Shown here: piece after piece, positions 26,587 through 35,973 of the stretch
Layout of the letters: each line of letters opens with the position of its first letter
Position numbering within the stretch: the stretch's first letter is position 1
DNA from: Demequina sp.
GTDB lineage: Bacteria > Actinomycetota > Actinomycetes > Actinomycetales > Demequinaceae
Direction: 5' to 3'
Length of the DNA stretch: 64,000 bases
Assembly (NCBI GenBank): GCA_024707205.1
Contig: JANQAD010000001.1
Span: 2,474,243-2,538,242, forward strand
The notes under the pieces: generated by a model
What the model saw: only the letters and a program-made list of their open reading frames with translations
What the model was told of the DNA's origin: nothing
Database searches by the model: none
Made by a program: the position numbers and the translations under genes

Positions 26587-27788
26587 CTATCGAAGAATGG
26601 ACTGGTAAAGGCCCAGCGTACGCTCGCCGATGGCACCCCACGAGAAGTGCTCGCTGGCCCTTGCTCGCCCTGCGGCTCCCATGCCCGACGCTCGCTCGCC
26701 ATCGAGCGCGACAGTCGCCAGGGCGGTGGCCAGGTCGGCGACGAACCGGTCTGGGTTGAGAGGGGTTCCCGTGCCGTCCGTGAGTTGCTCCAGCGGCACC
26801 AGCAGGCCGGTCTCGCCGTCGACGACGACCTCGGGGATGCCGCCGGTCGCGGAGGCCACTACCGGCAGGCCAACGGCCATCGCCTCGAGGTTGACGATGC
26901 CGAGCGGCTCGTAGATCGAGGGGCAGACGAACACGGTGCACGCATCCAGCACCGCGATGAGCTCCGGCCGGGGAAGCATCTTCTCGATCCAGATGACGCC
27001 ATCCCTGTGCTCCTGCAGCCGCGCCACGGCCTCGGAGACCTCCCTGGCGATCTCCTGCGTGTCCGGCGCGCCCGCACACAGCACCACCTGGATCTCGGGC
27101 GGCAACTGCTCCACCGCCCGCAAGAAGTACGGAAGGCCCTTCTGCCTGGTAATTCGCCCAACGAAGACCACGGCAGGGCGAGAACGATCGATTCCCCACT
27201 CGGCGACCACAGCGTCGGCCCGTGCGCGGTCCTCATCAGAGACCGGCGGGGCCCATGACGCGACGTCGATGCCGTTGTGGATCACGTGGACGCGGGCCGG
27301 ATCCACCGCCGGGTACGCGCGCAGCACGTCGGCGCGCATTCCGGCGCTGACGGCGATGATCGCGTCCGCGGCCTCGTACGCGGTCTTCTCGATCCAGCTG
27401 GAGACGCGGTACCCGCCGCCCAGCTGCTCGGCCTTCCACGGGCGCAGCGGCTCAAGCGAGTGGGCGCTCAGCACATGCGGCATCCCATAGAGCGTCTTGG
27501 CGAGGTGCCCCGCCATGTTCGCGTACCAGGTGTGCGAGTGCACCAGGTCCGCCCCCTGCAGTCATGCGCCATGGGCAGGTTGTGCGCGAGCACGTCGAGA
27601 GACGCGTCGCCAACGCCCCCACCGAGCGCCTCATAGCCCGTCACCCCGGGCTCGTCCCTTGGACCGTCGAAGGCGCGGACGCGCACGTCGATGTGACCCC
27701 GCAGCACGGCGGCGAGCTCGGTCACGTGGACGCCGGCGCCGCCATAGATGTGGGGCGGATACTCCCTGGTCAGAAGGTCTACTCGCAT
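26587..27788 (-). CDS. glgA: Glycogen synthase / alpha-maltose-1-phosphate synthase GlgA, with a frameshift
   Basis: With one base restored this is a 400-residue GT4/GT5-like actinobacterial GlgA. N-terminus: [20 protein letters not shown] with the substrate-binding KxGG-like loop. After the break the frame continues [41 protein letters not shown] and [20 protein letters not shown] (the E-x7-E sugar-nucleotide site). The frame is lost at the C5 run 27552-27556; one more base joins MAHDCRG to ADLVHSHTW. In actinobacteria this enzyme may make maltose-1-phosphate and not elongate glycogen directly (known for mycobacterial GlgM). Divergent from glgC with 72 bp between starts. Confidence 0.9.
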
Positions 27789-27860
27789 GTCCCCAACGCT
27801 AGTCCTGTCAACACGCTCCGGGGCCCGCCACAGGTCCCTCCCGCCGCCTATGCTGGGGAC

Positions 27861-29102
27861 ATGTCAGCGCCAAAGGTCCTCGCCATCGTCCTCGCAGGGG
27901 GTGAGGGCAAGCGCCTGATGCCGCTCACGGCAGCCCGCGCCAAGCCCGCGGTGCCCTTCGGCGGCACCTACCGCCTCGTCGACTTCGCGGTGAGCAACGT
28001 CATCAACTCGCGGTACCTCCACGTGATCGTGCTCACCCAGTACAAGTCGCACTCGCTCGACCGGCACATCGCGCGCACGTGGCGCCTGTCGCCGCTGCTC
28101 GGCAACTACGTGGCGCCGGTGCCTGCGCAGCAGCGCCGCGGTCCCCACTGGTACCTGGGCAGCGCCGACGCGATCTACCAGTGCGCGAACATCTTCGAGG
28201 ACGAGCGGCCGGACATCGTGGTGATCGTCGGTGCCGACCACGTGTACCGGATGGACTTCTCGCAGATGGTGGACGCGCACCAGGCTTCAGGGGCCGCCTT
28301 CTCGATCGCGGGCATTCGCCAGCCCATCTCGCTGGCGCCCGAACTTGGCGTCATCGACATCGATCCCGAGGACCCGAGCCGCGTGCGCGCCTTCCTGGAG
28401 AAGCCGCGAGACCCGGCGGGCCTCGCCGACAGCCCCGGCGAGGTGCTCGCGTCGATGGGCAACTACGTCGCGGACGCGGACGCCCTCATGGAGGCGCTCG
28501 CCAAGGACGCCGACCGCGTCGGCTCCAAGCACGACATGGGCGGCGACATCGTCCCGTACTTCGTGGAGCGCGGCGAGTGCGGCTTCTACGACTTCCGCCA
28601 CAACGACGTCCCAGGGTCCACGGATCGCGACCGCAACTACTGGCGCGACGTGGGAACCCTCGACTCCTACTTCGAGGCGCATCAGGACCTGATCGCGGTC
28701 TCGCCCGTGTTCAACGTCTACAACCACGAGTGGCCCATGCATCAGGGGCTCATCACCGCTCCGCCGGCCAAGTTCATCCACTCCGAGGAGGGGCGCCTTG
28801 GCCACGCCGCGGACTCGATCGTGTCGCCCGGCGTGATCGTCTCCGGCGCCACCGTCACGGGTTCCGTCCTCTCTCCCGGCGTGCGGCTTCACTCCTGGTC
28901 AACCGTGAGCGACTCCGTGCTCCTCGATGGCGTCGTGGTAAACCGGCACGCGCAGATCCACCGCGCCATCGTCGACAAGAACGTCATCGTCGAGGAGGGA
29001 GCGCGCATCGGCATCGACCGCGAGTGGGACCTGCAACGAGGCTTCACCGTGACCGAGTCGGGCATCACCGTCGTTGCCAAGGGCACCGTGGTTTCTTCAT
29101 GA
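27861..29102 (+). CDS. glgC: Glucose-1-phosphate adenylyltransferase
   Basis: A 413-residue ADP-glucose pyrophosphorylase, which makes ADP-glucose from glucose-1-phosphate and ATP for glycogen synthesis. It begins [18 protein letters not shown], the nucleotide-binding loop, then [20 protein letters not shown]. The FLEKP motif, in [13 protein letters not shown], contacts glucose-1-phosphate. The C-terminal part is a left-handed beta helix with hexapeptide-like repeats ([19 protein letters not shown]) carrying the allosteric site. The stop overlaps the serB start (ATGA). It faces away from glgA, and the shared upstream region probably regulates both. Confidence 0.96.
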   Translation: MSAPKVLAIVLAGGEGKRLMPLTAARAKPAVPFGGTYRLVDFAVSNVINSRYLHVIVLTQYKSHSLDRHIARTWRLSPLLGNYVAPVPAQQRRGPHWYLGSADAIYQCANIFEDERPDIVVIVGADHVYRMDFSQMVDAHQASGAAFSIAGIRQPISLAPELGVIDIDPEDPSRVRAFLEKPRDPAGLADSPGEVLASMGNYVADADALMEALAKDADRVGSKHDMGGDIVPYFVERGECGFYDFRHNDVPGSTDRDRNYWRDVGTLDSYFEAHQDLIAVSPVFNVYNHEWPMHQGLITAPPAKFIHSEEGRLGHAADSIVSPGVIVSGATVTGSVLSPGVRLHSWSTVSDSVLLDGVVVNRHAQIHRAIVDKNVIVEEGARIGIDREWDLQRGFTVTESGITVVAKGTVVSS

Positions 29103-29728
29103 CCCGCCTCCTGGTGATGGACGTCGATTCCACCCTCATCACCGCAGAGGTCATCGAACTCATCGCCGAACGTGCGGGCACTCGCGCCGAGGTGGCCCGG
29201 ATCACCGAGGCGGCAATGCGCGGAGAGTTGGATTTCGCCGCGTCCCTCAAGGAGCGCGTCGCGACGCTCGCAGGGGTTCCAGGGACGGTGTTTCAGGAGG
29301 TCCTCGCGGAGGTCGAGTTCACGCCCGGCGCCGTCGAGCTCGTCGACGCCGCGCAAGGCGCCGGGTGGACGGTGGCGCTCGTGTCCGGCGGTTTCGCGGA
29401 GATCGTCGGCCCCCTCGCGCAGACCCTGGGGATCACGCTGTTCCGGGCCAATCGCCTCGAGGTGGCCGACGGCCGTCTCACCGGCCGCACGGTGGGTCCC
29501 GTGATCGACCGCGAGGCGAAGGAGCTCGCGCTGCGAGAGTTCGCCGCGGATCTCGGAGTCGCGCTGCAGGACACGGTGGCGATCGGGGACGGCGCGAACG
29601 ACCTCGCGATGATGGCGACCGCCGGCCTCGGGATCGCGTTCAACGCCAAGCCCGTGGTCCAGGCTCAGGCGGACGTCGCCATCACCGAGCCGCGCCTCGA
29701 CGCCGCGCTGCCTTACCTGGGGCTGTAG
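29099..29728 (+). CDS. serB: Phosphoserine phosphatase
   Basis: A 209-residue HAD-superfamily phosphatase that releases serine from phosphoserine, the last step of serine synthesis. Motif I is [20 protein letters not shown] (catalytic Asp8 and Asp10), motif [14 protein letters not shown], and motif [23 protein letters not shown] followed by AFNAKPVV. It has no N-terminal ACT domains, unlike the long actinobacterial SerB2. Its ATG overlaps the glgC stop, so the two are translationally coupled. Confidence 0.94.
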   Translation: MTRLLVMDVDSTLITAEVIELIAERAGTRAEVARITEAAMRGELDFAASLKERVATLAGVPGTVFQEVLAEVEFTPGAVELVDAAQGAGWTVALVSGGFAEIVGPLAQTLGITLFRANRLEVADGRLTGRTVGPVIDREAKELALREFAADLGVALQDTVAIGDGANDLAMMATAGLGIAFNAKPVVQAQADVAITEPRLDAALPYLGL

Positions 29729-29787
29729 CGACCACCTCTTTTTGCTGCTGGTGGATTCTGCCTGCTGTTTGGCCGCTCGGTCTCCAG

Positions 29788-29836
29788 ATGGTGGATCCCA
29801 CCCGGTTCTGACCCTTATTCAGGCGGTATCCACCAT
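29788..29836. terminator. Inverted repeat between convergent serB and downstream gene
   Basis: ATGGTGGATCCC (29788-29799) and GGTATCCACCAT (29825-29836) pair at 11 of 12 positions around a 25-base loop. It lies between the stops of serB and of the minus-strand hypothetical gene, where a two-way terminator would be expected. No U-tract is evident, so the assignment is tentative. Confidence 0.45.
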
Positions 29837-29859
29837 TAGGGCGTCTTCGTGGTTTGGCG

Positions 29860-30312
29860 TTATGCGGGCCAGTGCACGTCCACCGCGAATCCTGCCGCTC
29901 GCATCGCCTCGATGAGGGCGAGCGTCTCGCGCTGCCAGCGGCCCCGCATCTCGGCGGGCGTGCCGTCGCCGCCTAGGCGCAGCGCCTCCGCCATTCCCCT
30001 GGCCACCTTCGCATTGCCCGACGCTGTTGGCTCCTTGCGTACCCACGTCCCCGTGTCCACGTCGAACGCCTCGCCGTAGAGCCCCGACTCTGGATCCCAC
30101 AGGTGCTCTCTGTGCATGCGGTACTGCATGTCGGCGGGGGCGAAGTCGCTGGTAGACACCAAGAAGGGCACCACCTCGGCGATCGCGTCCGCCCACACCT
30201 CACCCTCGTGGCCCGGGTAGTACAGCACGCCGCTGTCGTGACGCGGCGCCCACCTCAGCAGCTGCCAGCGGTGCTCCTCGCGAGGGTCCTCGGGTGCGTC
30301 AGAAGTGGGCAT
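29860..30312 (-). CDS. Hypothetical protein with weak six-hairpin-hydrolase-like segments
   Basis: A 150-residue soluble protein that I cannot assign. It contains GVLYYPGHEGEVWADAIAEV and EHLWDPESGLYGEAFDVDTG, then KEPTASGNAKVARGMAEALR. The order (aspartate motif, DPxTGLYxHAFD, then a GN-containing helix) recalls the six-hairpin hydrolases of GH88/GH105, but it is less than half their length, so either it is a reduced domain or the likeness is chance. Its start overlaps by 14 bases the stop of the sixA-like gene on the same strand. Confidence 0.6.
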   Translation of the reverse strand: MPTSDAPEDPREEHRWQLLRWAPRHDSGVLYYPGHEGEVWADAIAEVVPFLVSTSDFAPADMQYRMHREHLWDPESGLYGEAFDVDTGTWVRKEPTASGNAKVARGMAEALRLGGDGTPAEMRGRWQRETLALIEAMRAAGFAVDVHWPA

Positions 30313-30808
30313 GCGATGAGCAGATGGCCGTCAGCACGGCGCCGTGCTGCGTAAGCCCGGAGAGCGCGCCCTCGAAGTCGAGCAGCGCCGCAGTCCCCGT
30401 GGGAAGACCCTGAGCGATCCGCTGAAGCGCCTTCGTGTTGGATCCCGGTCCCGCGAGCCACGCCGCCGCGGCGGAGATCGTCGGCTCGTGCCCAACGACG
30501 GCTATGGCGCCCTCGTCGTGGACATCGCGAAGCAGGCCGATGAGGCCCCCAACGTGAGTCTCGTATAGGGCGGGCTCGGTGGAGGCCGCAGCGGCGGGGA
30601 ACGTCGGCTGCATGAGCCGCCAGGTCTGCTGGGTGCGCACCGCGCTCGACACAAGCGCGCGCGAGATCTCAACCCCGGCGTCGGCCAGAGTCACCGCGAG
30701 TGCCTGTGCGGAGGTGCGGCCCTCGAGGGTGAGCGCCCGGTCGTGATCGTCCAGGCCGGGACGAGGCGCCTCGGCCTTCGCGTGACGCACGAGCACCAGG
30801 CGAGTCAT
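30299..30808 (-). CDS. SixA-like histidine phosphatase
   Basis: A 169-residue histidine-phosphatase-superfamily protein. The phosphohistidine is in TRLVLVRHAKAEAP (RHA), the second arginine region in RALVSSAVRTQQTW, and the last catalytic His in GAIAVVGHEPTISAAA. The short length and RHAKA motif match SixA, which dephosphorylates histidine-phosphotransfer domains in E. coli; the actinobacterial target is unknown. It starts 4 bp after the fabI stop, at the MTRLVLV methionine. Confidence 0.88.
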   Translation of the reverse strand: MTRLVLVRHAKAEAPRPGLDDHDRALTLEGRTSAQALAVTLADAGVEISRALVSSAVRTQQTWRLMQPTFPAAAASTEPALYETHVGGLIGLLRDVHDEGAIAVVGHEPTISAAAAWLAGPGSNTKALQRIAQGLPTGTAALLDFEGALSGLTQHGAVLTAICSSHAHF

Positions 30809-30812
30809 GCGC

Positions 30813-31580
30813 TCAAGCGCCCATCGCGTGCACGCCGCCATCGACGTGAATCATCTCGCCGGTCGTTGCGGGGAACCAGTCGCTGAGCAGCGCGGTCACC
30901 GCGCGAGCCGCCGGCTCGGTGTCATCCGAGTCCCAGCCGAGCGGGGCGCGCGCATCCCAGTTTCCCTCCATCTGATCGAAGCCGGGGATGTGCTTGGCCG
31001 CGGTCGTCTTGAGCGGACCGGCGGAGACGACGTTGCAGCGCACGCCGTGGGGTCCCAGATCGCGAGCGAGGTAGCGGTTCACGGACTCGAACGCCGCCTT
31101 CGCGACGCCCATCCAGTCGTAGACGGGCCACGCGTAGCGCGCGTCGAAGGTGAGGCCCACGATCGAGCCCCCGCTCGACATGAGGGGCAGCGCAGCCTCG
31201 GCGAGCGCCTTGAGCGAGTACGCGGAGATGTTCAGCGCGACCGCGACGTCCTCCCACTGGCCAGCCATGAAGTTGCCGCCCATGACCGACTGCGGGGCGA
31301 AGCCGATCGAGTGCACCACGCCGTCGAGGTGCGGGACGTGCTCGCGGACCGAGTCCGCGAGCGTCGCGAGCTGCTCAGGGTTGGTGACATCGAGCTCGAC
31401 AACCAGCGCCTCCTGCGGAAGGCGACGGCCCATGGACTGCGTGACCTTCAGCGTGCGACCAACGCCTGTGAGCACCACTTTGGCGCCCTCCTGCTGGCAC
31501 AGCTTCGCCACGTCGAACGCGATCGAGGCCTCGGTGAGCACGCCGGTGACCAGAATGTTCTTGCCTTCAAGAATGCCCAT
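30813..31580 (-). CDS. fabI: Enoyl-[acyl-carrier-protein] reductase (NADH), FabI/InhA type
   Basis: A 255-residue short-chain dehydrogenase that performs the last reductive step of fatty-acid elongation. The NADH-binding start is KNILVTGVLTEASIAF. The catalytic region reads GLTFDARYAWPVYDWMGVAK, with Tyr154 and Lys161 in the FabI-specific YxxxMxxxK spacing and Phe145 upstream, very like mycobacterial InhA. This is the target class of isoniazid and triclosan. It follows fabG on the same strand with 50 bp between, as in the mabA-inhA operon. Confidence 0.94.
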   Translation of the reverse strand: MGILEGKNILVTGVLTEASIAFDVAKLCQQEGAKVVLTGVGRTLKVTQSMGRRLPQEALVVELDVTNPEQLATLADSVREHVPHLDGVVHSIGFAPQSVMGGNFMAGQWEDVAVALNISAYSLKALAEAALPLMSSGGSIVGLTFDARYAWPVYDWMGVAKAAFESVNRYLARDLGPHGVRCNVVSAGPLKTTAAKHIPGFDQMEGNWDARAPLGWDSDDTEPAARAVTALLSDWFPATTGEMIHVDGGVHAMGA

Positions 31581-31630
31581 AGTTTCCTCCTGTGAGTGAG
31601 CGTAGTGCCGCGGCGCAGCCGTGGTCTTTG

Positions 31631-32335
31631 TCAGTGGCCCATGCCGAGGCCACCGTCAACGGGGATCACGGCCCCGCTGACGTAACCGGCTGCGTCAGAC
31701 GCAAGAAAGAGAGCAGCTGCCGCAACGTCGTCAACCGAGCCGAAGCGTCGGGCAGGAATGTTGGCCTTGTACTGCGCAACCAGGTCATCGCCGAGTTCCG
31801 CGGTCATCGCGGTCTCGATGAAGCCGGGCGCGATCACGTTCGCAGTGATCCCGCGCGAGCCGACCTCGCGCGTGATGGACCGCGCCATCCCGACGAGTGC
31901 GGCCTTCGATGCGGAGTAGTTGACCTGGCCGGGGTTGCCGAGCAGCCCGACAACGGAGCCGATCATCACGATGCGACCGTACTTCTCGCGCATCATCGAG
32001 TTCACCGCGCGCCGCACGGTGCGGAACGTGCCCGTGAGGTTGACGTTGATGACGTCCTCGAAGTCCTCGTCACTCATGCGCATGAGCAGGCCGTCCTTGG
32101 TGATGCCGGCGTTCGCGATCAGCACCCGGACGCGGCCGTGCCGTGCCTCGAGCTCGTCGAAGGCGGCGTTGACGGAGTCCGAGTCCGAGATGTCGCCGAT
32201 CGCGCCGTCCACGCCCTCCGGAAGGTTTCCTCCGCGGTAGATCGTCGTGACGGTGTCGCCCGCGGCGACGAAGGTTTCCGCGATCGCCCTGCCGATGCCG
32301 CGAGTGGCGCCCGTGACCAGCACGTGTCGTGTCAT
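31631..32335 (-). CDS. fabG: 3-oxoacyl-[acyl-carrier-protein] reductase, FabG/MabA-like
   Basis: A 234-residue short-chain dehydrogenase. Cofactor loop: VLVTGATRGIGRAIAE. The NAG motif is in LIANAGITKDGLL, and the catalytic triad is Ser127 (MIGSVVGLLG), Tyr140 and Lys144 (VNYSASKAALVGMARS). It ends PVDGGLGMGH. It uses NADPH to reduce beta-ketoacyl-ACP. The MTRHVLVTG start was chosen over an upstream frame extension that does not match the family. First gene of a fabG-fabI-sixA-like run on the minus strand. Confidence 0.92.
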   Translation of the reverse strand: MTRHVLVTGATRGIGRAIAETFVAAGDTVTTIYRGGNLPEGVDGAIGDISDSDSVNAAFDELEARHGRVRVLIANAGITKDGLLMRMSDEDFEDVINVNLTGTFRTVRRAVNSMMREKYGRIVMIGSVVGLLGNPGQVNYSASKAALVGMARSITREVGSRGITANVIAPGFIETAMTAELGDDLVAQYKANIPARRFGSVDDVAAAALFLASDAAGYVSGAVIPVDGGLGMGH

Positions 32336-32505
32336 GCTGGCAACGGTAGCCGAGCGCGCGCACGGCACACGAATCAACGCACGGCAGAGCGTTATCGAAG
32401 CGATACGATTTTCGGGGCCTAGGTACCCGTAACCCCTGCCACAATGTTGATAGTGTGCGCAGGACAGTTCGGCAGATGCGCAATGACGCGAACAAGGGAG
32501 TACGC

Positions 32506-33441
32506 ATGACCATCGAGGACGCTGTGTCAGTCAAGGGGGCGCGCAAGCGCATTTCAAGGACGCTCGGCTTTGGACTCGTCGCCGGCGTCGCAGCCCTCAC
32601 CCTCGCAGGCTGTGGTTCGGGCGACACCTTCATCGACGGTTGGTGGGACAACGGCGACCCGGTGCTGGTGCCGTCAAAGTCGAGCCTGTTCGACGCGGAC
32701 GGCCAGCCGATGTGCAACGCGCCCACAGCCTTCGGCACCCTCGAGACCCGTGCCCGCTCGTACTCAGAGACCGGTGGCGTAGTCAACGCCTTCCTCTTCG
32801 AGATCGCGAATCCTGAGACGGACCCCGCCACCGCGAGCACCGCGAAGGAGCGAAACAGGCTCGAGGTGCTCCAGAAGAGCCCCGAGGCGATGTGGCAGCT
32901 GACGTTCCCGGCGTTCGACAAGGAACACGGCATCAAGACGCCGGAGGACATGCGCGCCGTCAAGACGGAACTGCAGGAGCACATGCCCGATCTCCTCACG
33001 GAGGGCGGCGTCACCGCATACGTCAAGGTTGACGACCAGTGGATCGAGGGGCCGCAGGGCCACTTCTCTGTTCGCCGCGCGGACGATCCAGAGAGCTACA
33101 TCAAGGACAACAAGATCAACACCACGTTCAGCGGCCTCACGAACACCTACTGGGTGGCGCAGAAGGACGATGGCACCGAGTACCTCCTCGTTCGCAACAA
33201 GGAGACGGGCGTGGGCACCCTCATGCGTCACGGCGCGGACGACATCATCCTCGACTCCGCGACCGAGTCCTTCACGCGCTACAACGTTGAGAACGAGTCC
33301 ACCGGAAACAACCCGGACCTCTCGCTCACCATCGTGAACGACCAGTGCCTTCCCATCGACGGCAAGCAGGTCTCGCGCTACTGGGTGTACGACTACGAGC
33401 TCCTCGACGGCACCGAGCAGCAGCCGAACGTCATCAAGTAG
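32506..33441 (+). CDS. Putative secreted lipoprotein
   Basis: A 311-residue lipoprotein of unknown function. After a charged start (MTIEDAVSVKGARKRISR) there is a hydrophobic core and lipobox GVAALTLAGCGSGDTF. The mature part is hydrophilic, with FLFEIANPETDP and GTEYLLVRNKETGVGTLMRH segments and two further cysteines. I recognise no catalytic motif. The start follows AAGGGAG by a good spacing. It is divergent from fabG (170 bp between starts) and followed after 27 bp by the SURF1 gene. Confidence 0.75.
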   Translation: MTIEDAVSVKGARKRISRTLGFGLVAGVAALTLAGCGSGDTFIDGWWDNGDPVLVPSKSSLFDADGQPMCNAPTAFGTLETRARSYSETGGVVNAFLFEIANPETDPATASTAKERNRLEVLQKSPEAMWQLTFPAFDKEHGIKTPEDMRAVKTELQEHMPDLLTEGGVTAYVKVDDQWIEGPQGHFSVRRADDPESYIKDNKINTTFSGLTNTYWVAQKDDGTEYLLVRNKETGVGTLMRHGADDIILDSATESFTRYNVENESTGNNPDLSLTIVNDQCLPIDGKQVSRYWVYDYELLDGTEQQPNVIK

Positions 33442-33468
33442 GCCCCTCGCCCCCGTTAGCATCGTGGG

Positions 33469-34248
33469 GTGTCGTCCTCGACGCGGGTGAACCGCGCGCT
33501 CACCGTCGCTGGCATCGTCGCGCTCGCGCTCGCCGTGAGCGTCGCCGCGGTATTCCTCGGGCGCTGGCAGTGGCACCGCCACGAGGGACGCGCGGAGCAG
33601 ATCGCGGCTTTCGAGGCCGGCCAGGCGTCCGCCCCGGCTCCCCTTGGCGACGTTCTGCCCGACGGCACGGTCACCTTCCCAGATGACGCTCGCTGGCGCA
33701 CGGCGACGGTTTCCGGCTCGTTCGACGCCGGCAGCCTCACGTGGCTGCGCAACCGACCTGTCAACGGCTCCCCCGCGACGCACGCGCTCGCATGGTTCAT
33801 CACGGACGATGACCGCGCGCTCCTCGTCGACGCCGGTTGGGTCGAGGCGGAGGCCTCCCAGAAGCCCTCACTGCCCACCGAGCACCTTGAGCTCACCGTG
33901 ACGCTGCGGCCCGCGGAGGACGACAACGGGACGCCAGGGACTCGCATCACCCCTGATCAGATGCCGGAGGCTCCCGCCACGGAGGTGCCAGGCTACGGGG
34001 TGCTCGCCACGGCATGCCAGGACCCGTGCGGAGCGCTGCCCGGCCTAGCGATCACTCCGCTGCCGGAGCTCAGCCTTGGCCCCCACCTCGCGTATACCGT
34101 GCAGTGGTACATGCTCGCGGTGGCGGCGCCCATCGTCGCGGTGCTGTGGATTCGAAGAGAACTGCTGGGAGAACAGGCGACGCCGGCGGTCACCAAGCCC
34201 AAGCGTCGGGCAGGCCTCAGTGACGAGGACATCGAGGACGCTCTCTAG
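33469..34248 (+). CDS. SURF1 family cytochrome oxidase biogenesis protein
   Basis: A 259-residue protein with the SURF1 layout: N-terminal membrane segment (VAGIVALALAVSVAAVFLGR) directly followed by the family's LGRWQWHRHEGRAEQ, a large extracytoplasmic loop with RTATVSGSFD and WLRNRPVNGS, then a second membrane segment near the C-terminus (AYTVQWYMLAVAAPIVAVLW). SURF1 helps insert haem a into cytochrome aa3 oxidase; ctaA (haem A synthase) lies about 15 kb away in this window. GTG start. Its stop shares CTAG with the convergent ABC-F gene. Confidence 0.92.
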   Translation: MSSSTRVNRALTVAGIVALALAVSVAAVFLGRWQWHRHEGRAEQIAAFEAGQASAPAPLGDVLPDGTVTFPDDARWRTATVSGSFDAGSLTWLRNRPVNGSPATHALAWFITDDDRALLVDAGWVEAEASQKPSLPTEHLELTVTLRPAEDDNGTPGTRITPDQMPEAPATEVPGYGVLATACQDPCGALPGLAITPLPELSLGPHLAYTVQWYMLAVAAPIVAVLWIRRELLGEQATPAVTKPKRRAGLSDEDIEDAL

Positions 34249-35843
34249 GCGAGCGTCACCAGATCAAGGTAGGACGGGTTCCACAGGTCCTCAACAGCGT
34301 CGGGCAGCAGCAGCACGCGCTCCGGCTCCAGGGCCTCGACGGCACCCTCGTCGTGGGTCACCAGCACCACCGCGCCCTCATAGGTGCGCAGCGCCCGCAG
34401 GATCTCCTCTCGCGAGGCGGGGTCGAGGTTGTTCGTAGGCTCGTCGAGCAGCAGGACGTTCGCCTGGCTGACAACGAGCGTGGCGAGGGCCAGCCGAGTC
34501 TTCTCCCCACCGGAGAGCACTCGCGCCGGCTTGTACGCGTCATCCCCCGCGAACAGGAACGAGCCGAGCACCGAGCGCACGGCCGTGTCGTCGAGATCGG
34601 GCGCCGCGTGGCGGAGGTTCTCGAGCACCGTGGCGTCGAGGTCCAGCGTGTCGTGCTCCTGCGCGTAGTAGCCAAGCTTGAGTCCGTGACCGGGCTCGAC
34701 CTCTCCCGTGTCAGGGTCCTCAACGCCGCCGAGAAGCCTCAGGAGGGTCGTCTTGCCCGCGCCGTTGAGGCCAAGGACCACAACGCGGGAGCCACGATCG
34801 ATCGCGAGGTCCACGTCGGTGAACACCTCAAGCGACCCATAGGACTTTGACAGCTCGCTCGCCCGCAGCGGCGTCTTGCCGCACGACGCTGGGGTTGGGA
34901 AGCGCAAGTGCGCCACCTTGTCCTTCACGCGCTCCTGCTCCACGCCCGCAAGCATCTTCTCCGCGCGCTTCATCATGTTCTGGGCGGCTACCGCCTTGGT
35001 CGCCTTGGCGCGCATCTTCTCGGCCTGCGCATTGAGCGCCGCGGCCTTCTTCTCCGCGTTGTCACGTTCGCGGCGGCGCCTGCGCTCATCCGCCTCGCGC
35101 TGCTTGAGGTACAGATCCCAACCCATCGCGTACTGGTCGATCTCCCCCCTGTTGGCGTCCAGATGGAAGACCTTATTGACAACCGTGCGCACCAGGTCGA
35201 CGTCGTGGGAGATCACGATGAGGCCGCCCGAGTAGGCACTGAGGAACTGGCGCAGCCACACGATCGAGTCGGCGTCGAGGTGGTTGGTCGGCTCGTCGAG
35301 GAGTAGCGTCTGAGCGTCGCTGAAGAGGATGCGCGCCAGTTCCACGCGCCGTCGCTGGCCGCCTGAGAGGGTTCCGATGGGCTGGTGCAGCACGCGGTCA
35401 TCAAGCCCGAGGTTCGCGGCGATGCGGGACGCATCCGCCTCCGCGGCGTAGCCCCCTGCCGCACGGAAGCGCTCCTCGAGCCGCGGGTAGCGCTCCATGG
35501 CCTTGTCCCTGACCGCCTCGTCCTCGCTCGCCATGTCGTGCTCTGCCTGGCGCATCTTCGCCGCGACCGTCGCGAGATCCCTGACCTCGAGGATGCGCTC
35601 CATGGCGAGCTGCTCCAGGTCACCGGTCCGCGGGTCCTGTGGCAGGTAGCCGATAGTACCTTTGCGGGCGATGTGGCCCGATGTGGGCTGGGCTTCGCCC
35701 GCCAGCACCTTGGTCAGAGTGGTCTTCCCCGCGCCATTGCGGCCCACCAGGCCGATCCTGTCCCCTGCCGCAACCTGGAAGCTCGCCGGGCTCAGCAGCA
35801 CTCGCGCCCCGATGCGCAACTCAACGTCCTTCGCCGAGATCAC
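34245..35843 (-). CDS. ABC-F family ATP-binding protein
   Basis: A 532-residue protein with two fused ABC domains and no membrane segments. First Walker A: GRNGAGKTTLTKVLAG; first signature LSGGQRRRVELARILF; second Walker A: GLNGAGKTTLLRLLGG; second signature LSGGEKTRLALATLVV. Between them is a charged linker (RRRRERDNAEKKAAALNAQA), the P-site-tRNA interaction motif region of ABC-F proteins. Such proteins act on the ribosome, as translation factors or in target-protection resistance; the linker is of ordinary length, so a housekeeping role (Uup/EttA-like) seems more likely than resistance. Confidence 0.93.
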   Translation of the reverse strand: MISAKDVELRIGARVLLSPASFQVAAGDRIGLVGRNGAGKTTLTKVLAGEAQPTSGHIARKGTIGYLPQDPRTGDLEQLAMERILEVRDLATVAAKMRQAEHDMASEDEAVRDKAMERYPRLEERFRAAGGYAAEADASRIAANLGLDDRVLHQPIGTLSGGQRRRVELARILFSDAQTLLLDEPTNHLDADSIVWLRQFLSAYSGGLIVISHDVDLVRTVVNKVFHLDANRGEIDQYAMGWDLYLKQREADERRRRRERDNAEKKAAALNAQAEKMRAKATKAVAAQNMMKRAEKMLAGVEQERVKDKVAHLRFPTPASCGKTPLRASELSKSYGSLEVFTDVDLAIDRGSRVVVLGLNGAGKTTLLRLLGGVEDPDTGEVEPGHGLKLGYYAQEHDTLDLDATVLENLRHAAPDLDDTAVRSVLGSFLFAGDDAYKPARVLSGGEKTRLALATLVVSQANVLLLDEPTNNLDPASREEILRALRTYEGAVVLVTHDEGAVEALEPERVLLLPDAVEDLWNPSYLDLVTLA

Positions 35844-35872
35844 CTGTTCTCCTTGCCACGCCGAGCGCGATT

Positions 35873-35889
35873 TTGTCGATGTTCAACAA
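35873..35889. promoter_or_regulatory. Candidate operator upstream of bioY
   Basis: TTGTCGATGTTCAACAA is an imperfect inverted repeat with arms TTGTCGA and TCAACAA (6 of 7 pairs). It lies in the intergenic region between the divergent ABC-F gene and bioY, where a biotin-responsive repressor site (BirA or BioQ type) would be expected. I cannot say which. Confidence 0.4.
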
Positions 35890-35973
35890 CGTTTTCGCCG
35901 ATTGGAGGCCCTTGAGGCTGGGATCTTTGTACGGACGCTATTGTTTCGCCATCCATTATCCCAGGAGGAATTC

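Noticed and set aside
29860..30312. Calling the gene a GH88/GH105 hydrolase
   Set aside because: Only short segments resemble that family and the protein is far too short for a complete six-hairpin barrel.
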